From an uncultured Erysipelotrichaceae bacterium (GTDB taxonomy: Bacteria > Bacillota_I > Bacilli_A > Erysipelotrichales > Erysipelotrichaceae), in contig CALEMD010000241.1 of assembly GCA_937902945.1 (NCBI GenBank), positions 1-13,065 on the forward strand: DNA of 13,065 bases, given 5' to 3'. The position numbers were made by a program, and so were the translations under genes. The notes beneath the pieces were generated by a model. That model saw nothing but the letters and a program-made list of their open reading frames with translations, was not told where the DNA came from and did no database searches. The first letter of the stretch is position 1, and every line of letters begins with the position of its first letter. Shown in pieces: positions 7,276 through 13,065 of the stretch.

Positions 7276-7635
7276 ATGGAAACTCTCAAACAGAAACGGC
7301 TTAATCAGATCATAATGAAAGATATTTCAGATATCATTCAGTTTGATCTGAAAGATCCGGATGTCGGATTCGTAACAATTACGGGTGTAAAGGTTTCTCA
7401 TGACCACAGCTATGCAACTGTATTTACCACTTTTCTTGGAAAGCAGGAAAGAGCAGCGGCAGGACTGAAGGCATTGAATAGAGCAAAGGGATTTATCCGA
7501 TCAGAACTTTCACAGAGACTTGATATACGCCGCGTTCCGGAACTCAATTTTGAAATTGATACAGCGATGGAAAACGGGCGTCATATTGACGAGATTATTG
7601 ATGAAATACACAAGAACGATAATCAGAACAAATGA
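7276..7635 (+). CDS. rbfA: 30S ribosome-binding factor RbfA
   Basis: RbfA is a single KH-like domain protein needed for late 30S assembly and cold adaptation. It has 119 residues, the usual length. It shows the family pattern: an N-terminal helix (LKQKRLNQIIMKDISDII), the DPDVGFVTITGVKVSHD strand region, and the diagnostic LNRAKGFIRSELSQRLDIRRVPEL helix-strand unit near residues 56–79. It starts 2 nt after the infB stop codon, with GGAG at 7265–7268 inside the end of infB, so translation is probably coupled. Bacillus has ylxP between infB and rbfA and truB–ribC after it; neither is present here, and the cluster ends with this gene. No convincing terminator follows. Confidence 0.95.
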   Translation: METLKQKRLNQIIMKDISDIIQFDLKDPDVGFVTITGVKVSHDHSYATVFTTFLGKQERAAAGLKALNRAKGFIRSELSQRLDIRRVPELNFEIDTAMENGRHIDEIIDEIHKNDNQNK

Positions 7636-7695
7636 AAATTGTTTCATTCTGGTGAACAAATATTTACAATTTAATGATTGTTTTGCAAACATTCA

Positions 7696-7724
7696 TTGAA
7701 GAATGAGTGAAAATCATATAAAAT
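7696..7724 (+). promoter_or_regulatory. Candidate sigma-A promoter of the ami/opp operon
   Basis: TTGAAG (7696–7701, 4/6 of the -35 consensus) and TAAAAT (7719–7724, 5/6 of the -10) are separated by 17 nt in the rbfA–oppA gap. A start near 7731 would leave a very short leader before the AGGAGGG ribosome binding site. The -35 overlaps a short inverted repeat, TCATT-GAAG-AATGA (7693–7706), that could be an operator. The region is very AT-rich, so the confidence is moderate. Confidence 0.5.
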
Positions 7725-7736
7725 ATTCATATTATC

Positions 7737-7743
7737 AGGAGGG
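7737..7743 (+). promoter_or_regulatory. Strong RBS that fixes the oppA start
   Basis: AGGAGGG ends 7 nt before ATG 7751. The in-frame upstream ATG at 7703 has no such site and would put a hydrophilic stretch ahead of the lipoprotein signal peptide, so it is rejected as a start. Confidence 0.85.
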
Positions 7744-7750
7744 AAAAAAA

Positions 7751-9778
7751 ATGAAGAAGAGTATTGCTTTATTACTTTCCATCGCAATGCTTGCTGGATG
7801 CAGCAGCGGTTCAGGAACCGCTTCAAAAGCAACCAGTGGAGCAACAGGTGGAACAACTACAACGGCATATGAGAATGATTATACCTATTCTTATACAGCT
7901 GACATGACTACATTTGACTATCTGTTCAACAACAAGTCTACAAATGGTGACAAGCTTGTCAACTGCGTTGAAGGTCTGCTGACACAGGATCCTACGGGAA
8001 CACTGGTTGGTGGAATGGCTGAAACTTGGGAAGCAAATGAAGATGCAACTGTTTGGACTTTCCATATCAGAAAAGGTGCTAAATGGGTTACAAACAACCA
8101 AGAAGAATATGCTGAAGTTACAGCTAACGATTTCGTAAGCGGACTTCATCATGCTGCTGATTTCCAGTCTGAAACACTTTGGCTGGTAAGCGGACTGATC
8201 ACTGGTCTGCAGGACTATGTTGATGGTGCTGCAACTTGGGATGAAGTCGGTGTTAAGGCTGTTGATGATTATACTCTTGAGTATACTCTGACAGGCAGTG
8301 CACCTTACTTTGACAGTATTACTACTTATACCATTCTCTATCCTGTCAACCAGGAATTCCTGGAGAGCCAGGGTGAGGGATGCAAGCTCGGTGAGGGCTT
8401 AGATGAAACATGCAACTTCGGTTCATTGGATCCAACAACAATTCTGTATAACAGCGCATATGTTATGTCCAGTTATACTTCTAAGTCATCCGTTGAATTC
8501 ACACGCAATGAGACTTACTGGGATGTAAAGAATGTTCATATTCCTAATGCAAAGCTCATTTACAATGATGGAAGCGATCCTGACTATCAGTACAAGATGT
8601 TCAAGAATGGTGAACTTTCCGCAGCAGCTATCAACCAGACAAATCCGGACACAGTTGCTGATGCAAAAGCTACTTATGCAGACAACATCTACAATTCAGA
8701 TACTACTTCATCTTCATTCTGGGCTACATTCAACTACAACCGTGCTGCTTATGCAGTAGCTACAGATCCTTCAAAGGGTGTTTCCACAAAGACTGATGCG
8801 CAGAAAGCTGATACAAAGACAGCTATTTCCAATAAGAATTTCCGTCTTGGTGTATTTGCAGCATTCAGTGATGAAGCATACGGCAAACAGAGCAGAGGCG
8901 ATGATCTTGCTTTGACAAATGCTCGTAACACTTTGACAGCTTATAACTTTGTAAAGACTTCTGACGGAACTCTTTATGGTGATATACTGACAGAAAAACT
9001 GCAGGCTTATGACGCTACAAACTTTGGTGATGTCAATCTGACAGATGGTCAGGATGCATATTACAGCCCTGAAAAAGCAAAGGCATATCTTGAAGCAGCT
9101 TCAACTGAACTGGCAGATGGAATTACTTCTTGGCCGGTATATCTGGATGTTCCTGTCAATGAAACAAATGATATCAACACCAGACGTGCACAGGCTATCA
9201 AACAGTCCATTGAAGATGCTATTGGCGATTATGTAAAGATCAATCTTGTAATGATGGATGAAGACAGCTATTACAACTCCTGGTACTATATCAACTCAGG
9301 TGCTGATGCCAACTTTGACTTTGTATTTGCTGGCGGATGGGGACCTGACTATGCAGATCCTAGAACATATCTGAACATCTTCCTGCCTGATACAGGTGAT
9401 ATGCTGAACATGTCCGGTCTCTCAATTGCAAGTCTTAACGTTGCAGGCGAAAAAGAAGTTAAAGATGCAATCGGTCTGACTAAGTTTGGAGAAGCATGTG
9501 CAGCAGCTGATGCAATTACTGATGATAATGATGCTCGTTATGAAAAGTACGCAGAAGCAGAAGCAATTCTCATTGGTGAAGGTATCATCCGTCCGTTCAG
9601 CACAAATGGCGGCAACTATGCAATCAGCAAGGTTGTTCCTTATTCCGGTGCTTATGGACTCTATGGTGCAGCTAGCACAAACGAGACTCCAATGTTCAAA
9701 TATATGCAGGTTGCTGACGAGCCTATCACAAAAGCAGAACACGATACGGCCAAAGCAGCTTGGGAAAGCAACATGTAG
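7751..9778 (+). CDS. oppA: Oligopeptide ABC transporter substrate-binding lipoprotein, AmiA/OppA type
   Basis: This is an extracellular peptide-capturing lipoprotein that delivers oligopeptides to the permease encoded downstream. The 675-residue protein starts with a classic lipoprotein signal, MKKSIALLLSIAMLAGC, with lipobox LAGC and the lipidated cysteine at residue 17. A Ser/Gly/Thr-rich linker follows. It belongs to the SBP family 5. Recognisable segments include WTFHIRKGAKWVTN, EEYAEVTANDFVSGLHHAAD, VGVKAVDDYTLEYTL, and GGWGPDY followed by DP (from 528). From memory these segments match streptococcal AmiA closely (EEYAEVTAKDFVNGLKHAAD there), and the long size also fits AmiA (~660) better than the ~540 of Bacillus OppA. 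It has its own promoter-like sequence upstream and an intrinsic terminator right after it. Peptide specificity, and any signalling-peptide uptake, cannot be read from the sequence. Confidence 0.93.
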   Translation: MKKSIALLLSIAMLAGCSSGSGTASKATSGATGGTTTTAYENDYTYSYTADMTTFDYLFNNKSTNGDKLVNCVEGLLTQDPTGTLVGGMAETWEANEDATVWTFHIRKGAKWVTNNQEEYAEVTANDFVSGLHHAADFQSETLWLVSGLITGLQDYVDGAATWDEVGVKAVDDYTLEYTLTGSAPYFDSITTYTILYPVNQEFLESQGEGCKLGEGLDETCNFGSLDPTTILYNSAYVMSSYTSKSSVEFTRNETYWDVKNVHIPNAKLIYNDGSDPDYQYKMFKNGELSAAAINQTNPDTVADAKATYADNIYNSDTTSSSFWATFNYNRAAYAVATDPSKGVSTKTDAQKADTKTAISNKNFRLGVFAAFSDEAYGKQSRGDDLALTNARNTLTAYNFVKTSDGTLYGDILTEKLQAYDATNFGDVNLTDGQDAYYSPEKAKAYLEAASTELADGITSWPVYLDVPVNETNDINTRRAQAIKQSIEDAIGDYVKINLVMMDEDSYYNSWYYINSGADANFDFVFAGGWGPDYADPRTYLNIFLPDTGDMLNMSGLSIASLNVAGEKEVKDAIGLTKFGEACAAADAITDDNDARYEKYAEAEAILIGEGIIRPFSTNGGNYAISKVVPYSGAYGLYGAASTNETPMFKYMQVADEPITKAEHDTAKAAWESNM

Positions 9779-9800
9779 TATTAGCTTCTAAGTTATTTGA

Positions 9801-9836
9801 ATAGGGAGACGAACTCTCATTCGTCTCCCTATTTTT
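9801..9836 (+). terminator. Intrinsic terminator between oppA and oppB
   Basis: A 13-bp perfect stem (ATAGGGAGACGAA 9801–9813 with TTCGTCTCCCTAT 9820–9832) around a 6-nt CTCTCA loop runs directly into TTTTT (9832–9836). It sits inside an operon, since no promoter is visible before oppB. Partial read-through would therefore give much more binding protein than permease. The stem can also protect the 3' end of the oppA transcript. Confidence 0.9.
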
Positions 9837-9857
9837 CACTTTAACGGACAAGGTTTG

Positions 9858-9864
9858 AAAGGAG
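9858..9864 (+). promoter_or_regulatory. RBS of oppB
   Basis: AAAGGAG lies 5 nt before ATG 9870. It rules out the in-frame TTG at 9855, which lies upstream of this site and has no ribosome binding site of its own. Confidence 0.8.
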
Positions 9865-9869
9865 TCAAC

Positions 9870-11369
9870 ATGGAAAAAGGGTATTATTGGAAACGAATAC
9901 TCAGATCATTGGTATCTGTTTTCTTTGTAATTATGATTGTCTTTGTAATGGTATACTCACTTGTACCAAGAGATAGAATATTCAGCAATGATTCAAATCT
10001 GGTAAAACTTGGTGGAAAGCCTGATGAAAAGCTTCAGTATCAGATGAGAACTTGGCAGAAGTTAGGATATCTTACATATGCAGATATGACAACATACTGC
10101 GGCAGTCAATATGAAGTTGCTTCAGATGAGATTAAAGCATGTCTTGTTTCTGGTTCCTCTGAAGAATCAGATTTTGTTGCCTATTATGAGAGTAAAGGCT
10201 ACACCGTACAGTACATGCCTGTATCTCAATCTCCAATTGCATCCAAAGATATACCTCTGTTGGAAAGAATGGGGAAATGGTTTTCAAACCTAATATCATT
10301 TGATAATACGAATTCCGTTCAGGATACTAACAATCCAGATCTTGAGCGCGGCATTTCTGTTGGCAGCACGCCTACCGGCGGCTTTGCAATCAAGTGCAGC
10401 GGCTGCACGAACAAGTACTTGTTCTATACAGACAGTAAATTCCCGTTCATTCATCAGAACTGGATCAGCATGAACTTAGGAACCTCTTATCCAACTTATG
10501 ATGGCTTGCAGGTTCTTGATGTCATAGGACAGACACAAGGAAAAGAGAAGCTTTCAGAAATGACGTTTGAAACTGGAAAGGTGACAAAGAGTGCTATTTC
10601 TTTGACATCCTGTACCTATAAGTCCACTCTTGATCGCTTAGACAAAGACAAATTCACTGACAACTATGCAAACTGCTCAACAGTAAAGCAGGATCCTTCA
10701 ATGATTTCTACTTCATTGATTATGGGAGTTATTGCATTGATCCTATCATATGGAATCGGTCTTCCTGTTGGAATTAAGATGGCAAAATCCAAGGATAAGT
10801 TTTCTGATAAGTTGGGAATGGCATATATTATATTCATTATTTCTGTTCCTTCACTTGCCTATATTTTCATCTTCCGCTATATTGGTGCAAATCTATTTGG
10901 ACTTCCTACAAGCTTTGCGACAAAAGGTGCGCAGGAATTCACTTCATGGATTCTGCCAACTGTCTCACTGGCACTTCCTTCTATTGCTTCACTGATGCTT
11001 TGGATGAGACGCTACATGGTAGATCAGATGAATTCTGACTATGTTAAGTTTGCTAAGGCAAAGGGTCTCAGCCAAAGTGAAATATTCAATAAGCATATAT
11101 TCCGCAATGCTGTAATACCAATTGCTCAGGGCATTCCAACAAATCTAGCTGCATGTATTACCGGTGCAATTATTACTGAATCTGTATACGCAGTTCCAGG
11201 CATGGGCAAAATGCTGCCAGATGCAATCAAGAGTTATAACAACTCAATGGTCATTGCATTGGCATTCATCTTTACCTTTATTTCGGTATTTGCAGTATTC
11301 CTGGGTGATGTCATCATAACTAAGATTGACCCGCGTATTACGCTATCAAATAAGGAGGGTAGAGTCTGA
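9870..11369 (+). CDS. oppB: Oligopeptide ABC transporter permease, AmiC/OppB type (long form)
   Basis: This is one of two membrane-spanning subunits forming the peptide channel. It has 499 residues, against ~310 for standard OppB and about 498 for streptococcal AmiC. The first membrane helix (~13–32) is followed by VYSLVPRDRIF. A large extracytoplasmic insert (~35–275) comes next, with AmiC-like landmarks (IPLLERMGKWFSNLI; NPDLER; KFPFIHQNWISMNLGTSYPTY). The remaining helices begin around 280. The ATPase-docking EAA loop (YVKFAKAKGLSQSEIFNKH, from 391) and the ending DPRI are typical. The insert carries six cysteines (77, 91, 176, 179, 248, 269), unusual for an external Firmicute domain. The stop overlaps the oppC start by one base (TGATG), indicating translational coupling. 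Confidence 0.93.
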   Translation: MEKGYYWKRILRSLVSVFFVIMIVFVMVYSLVPRDRIFSNDSNLVKLGGKPDEKLQYQMRTWQKLGYLTYADMTTYCGSQYEVASDEIKACLVSGSSEESDFVAYYESKGYTVQYMPVSQSPIASKDIPLLERMGKWFSNLISFDNTNSVQDTNNPDLERGISVGSTPTGGFAIKCSGCTNKYLFYTDSKFPFIHQNWISMNLGTSYPTYDGLQVLDVIGQTQGKEKLSEMTFETGKVTKSAISLTSCTYKSTLDRLDKDKFTDNYANCSTVKQDPSMISTSLIMGVIALILSYGIGLPVGIKMAKSKDKFSDKLGMAYIIFIISVPSLAYIFIFRYIGANLFGLPTSFATKGAQEFTSWILPTVSLALPSIASLMLWMRRYMVDQMNSDYVKFAKAKGLSQSEIFNKHIFRNAVIPIAQGIPTNLAACITGAIITESVYAVPGMGKMLPDAIKSYNNSMVIALAFIFTFISVFAVFLGDVIITKIDPRITLSNKEGRV

Positions 11370-12295
11370 TGACAGAGATCAAGAAAGATCCATTCGCTTT
11401 TGTCGAATTAGATGAAGAAGCTTCTGAACATATTAACGCACCTCAGTATTCCTATTGGAAATCTGTATGGCGTACTTTCTTCAAGCATAAATTTACTGTC
11501 GGTATATTCTTTTTCCTAATCATCATTATTGTATTTGCAATGATTCAGCCAATGCTTTCAGGATACAGTACCATGGAGACTCCAAATATCAATAATTCAG
11601 CAATGCGTTTTCTTTCACCAAGTGTTGAATATCCGTTTGGAACTGATAATGTAGGAAATTCGGTGTTTGATGCTGTTTGGGCGGGTGCTAAAAACAGTAT
11701 CATAATTGGTTTTGTGTGCACAGGCATCAATATGATCCTTGGAATCATCATAGGGGCTATCTGGGGATTCTCAAAATCAATGGATAAATGGATGATCGAA
11801 ATCTATAACATAGTTTCTAATATTCCATTCCTGCTTATTGCAATGATTCTGTCCTATGTTCTTGGTGCAGGATTTAAACCGCTGATCTTTACAATGTGTG
11901 TTACAAACTGGATCTATGTTGCATATTTTATCCGCACACAGACAATGATCATTCGTGACCGTGAATATAATCTGGCAAGCAAATGTCTAGGTACAAATAC
12001 CATGACAATGGTTACAAAGAATATACTTCCGTTCCTTGTAAGTGTAATTATGACGTATGCTGCAAGAGAAATACCATCCATCATATCCTATGAAGTGTTT
12101 CTTTCATGGCTTGGACTGGGACTTGGTACACAGTATGCTTCTTTAGGGAAAATGATTTCTAACTATACAACATACATGACTGGGTATCCATATCTTTTCT
12201 GGATTCCTGTATTGGTCATGGGTGTTATAAGTCTTTCATTGTATCTTGTCGGTCAGGGTCTTGCTGATGCAGCAGATCCAAGGACTCACATGTAA
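11369..12295 (+). CDS. oppC: Oligopeptide ABC transporter permease, AmiD/OppC type
   Basis: This is the second channel subunit, 308 residues, which I recall as the same length as streptococcal AmiD. A cytoplasmic N-terminus contains INAPQYSYWKSVWR, followed by a first helix at ~43–63. The OppC-family external motif FGTDNVGNSVF starts at residue 90, then the membrane domain follows with the EAA loop EYNLASKCLGTNTMTMV (from 199). Later come FLSWLGLGLG and the ending LADAADPRTHM, which matches the AmiD ending LADASDPRTH as I remember it. The ribosome binding site AAGGAGGG (11352–11359) lies within the end of oppB, 9 nt from the start codon. The stop codon overlaps the oppD ribosome binding site. 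No anomalies. Confidence 0.95.
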   Translation: MTEIKKDPFAFVELDEEASEHINAPQYSYWKSVWRTFFKHKFTVGIFFFLIIIIVFAMIQPMLSGYSTMETPNINNSAMRFLSPSVEYPFGTDNVGNSVFDAVWAGAKNSIIIGFVCTGINMILGIIIGAIWGFSKSMDKWMIEIYNIVSNIPFLLIAMILSYVLGAGFKPLIFTMCVTNWIYVAYFIRTQTMIIRDREYNLASKCLGTNTMTMVTKNILPFLVSVIMTYAAREIPSIISYEVFLSWLGLGLGTQYASLGKMISNYTTYMTGYPYLFWIPVLVMGVISLSLYLVGQGLADAADPRTHM

Positions 12296-12307
12296 GGAGG
12301 CAGAAGA

Positions 12308-13065
12308 ATGAACGAAGATAGAAAAGTAGTGCTCTCCGTACATGATATGGAAGTTCAGTTCCGTGTACGTGACAGATACCTTACGGCGATCAGAGATGTT
12401 TCTCTCGAATTGTATGATCAGGAAACATTGGCAATTGTTGGTGAATCTGGAGCCGGAAAATCAGTATTTACAAAAACATTTACCGGCATGCTGGAATCAA
12501 ATGGGAAAATAACACAAGGCAGCATCATGTTTGAAGGCAAGGATCTTGCTAAACTGAAGTCTGATAAAGATTGGGAGGGAATCCGCGGTGTTAAGATCGC
12601 AACAATCTTCCAGGATCCTATGACATCTCTTAATCCTATTCGAACGATAGGAACACAGATTACAGAAGTCATTTTGAAATTTCAGAAAGTCCCTGAATCT
12701 GATGCTAAGCAGCAGGCAATCGAACTGATGGATCGTGTTGGAATTCCTGATGCAAAGAATCGTTTTGATGAATATCCATTCATGTATTCGGGCGGAATGA
12801 GACAGAGAATTGTTATAGCAATTGCGCTTGCCTGCCGTCCAAAAATACTGATATGCGATGAACCTACTACGGCATTGGATGTTACTATCCAAGCGCAGAT
12901 TCTGCAGCTGATCAAAGATCTGCAGAAAGAATTGCATCTGACTATCATATACATCACACATGATCTTGGAGTTGTTGCTAATGTTGCTGATAGAGTTGCA
13001 GTAATGTATGCGGGTAAAATTGTCGAATATGGAACTGTTGAAGATGTGTTCTATGATCCTCGCCA
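12308..13065 (+). CDS. oppD: Oligopeptide ABC transporter ATPase, AmiE/OppD type (3'-truncated by window)
   Basis: This is the ATP-hydrolysing subunit on the cytoplasmic face. 252 residues are visible and the frame is open to the window edge; family members have about 330–360 residues. Seen motifs are Walker A GESGAGKS (45–52), Q-loop FQDP (101–104), signature SGGMRQR (161–167), Walker B ILICDEP (180–186), D-loop ALD (189–191) and H-loop His218 (ITHD). FQDPMTSLNP is typical of the OppD/DppD group. The missing C-terminus should contain the Opp/Dpp-type extension, often with an Fe-S cysteine cluster. The AAGGAGG ribosome binding site (12294–12300) lies 7 nt upstream. The order A-B-C-D predicts a second ATPase (AmiF/OppF) beyond the window. 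Confidence 0.95.
   Translation, partial: MNEDRKVVLSVHDMEVQFRVRDRYLTAIRDVSLELYDQETLAIVGESGAGKSVFTKTFTGMLESNGKITQGSIMFEGKDLAKLKSDKDWEGIRGVKIATIFQDPMTSLNPIRTIGTQITEVILKFQKVPESDAKQQAIELMDRVGIPDAKNRFDEYPFMYSGGMRQRIVIAIALACRPKILICDEPTTALDVTIQAQILQLIKDLQKELHLTIIYITHDLGVVANVADRVAVMYAGKIVEYGTVEDVFYDPR

Noticed and set aside
7639..7659. Possible terminator after rbfA: TTG(T)TTCA pairing with TGAACAA, 7 bp with a bulge
   Set aside because: Weak AT-rich stem with a bulge and no continuous T-run after it; not enough to call a terminator.
7682..7689. Palindrome TTTGCAAA, also offering a TTGCAA -35
   Set aside because: No matching -10 at 16–18 nt; an 8-bp palindrome in AT-rich DNA is not significant alone.
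7703..7750. ATG at 7703 as the oppA start
   Set aside because: It lies inside the predicted promoter, lacks an RBS, and would place a hydrophilic stretch before the lipoprotein signal peptide that begins at 7751.

Overview
The window is a stretch of bacterial chromosome from a low-GC Gram-positive organism, with all genes on the + strand. A PolC-type replicative polymerase, the polC–rimP–nusA–ylxR–infB–rbfA gene order and strong AGGAGG-type ribosome binding sites all point to Firmicutes. A long NusA tail and the loss of several genes usual in the Bacillus cluster suggest the Erysipelotrichia/Mollicutes side of the phylum, but that finer placement is inference.

Region 1 (1–7635) is a housekeeping information-processing cluster. 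It holds the C-terminal ~890 residues of PolC (cut by the window edge), then rimP (30S maturation), nusA (elongation and termination factor), rnpM/ylxR (small RNA-binding protein), infB (IF2) and rbfA (30S maturation). The genes are tightly packed, with gaps of 2 to about 85 nt. The exception is the 120-nt polC–rimP gap, which carries a promoter-like sequence and two perfect hairpins. Compared with the Bacillus-type cluster, ylxQ (L7Ae-like) is missing between ylxR and infB, where only a 21-codon reading frame and a small hairpin remain. ylxP is also absent before rbfA, and truB/ribF do not follow rbfA.

Region 2 (7636–13065) starts a new transcription unit: an Ami/Opp oligopeptide ABC importer. 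It consists of a lipoprotein binding protein (AmiA/OppA type), a strong intrinsic terminator, the long permease AmiC/OppB with a large extracytoplasmic insert, permease AmiD/OppC, and the first ATPase AmiE/OppD, which runs off the right edge. The 499- and 308-residue permeases match the streptococcal AmiC/AmiD architecture rather than the shorter Bacillus OppB form. The terminator after the binding protein probably makes it more abundant than the membrane components.

I see no mobile element, CRISPR array, tRNA or rRNA, and no clearly new multi-gene system. The most interesting features are the double-hairpin rimP leader, the ylxQ-sized gap before infB with its micro-ORF, the ~235-residue charged tail of NusA, and six cysteines in the external domain of the AmiC-like permease.
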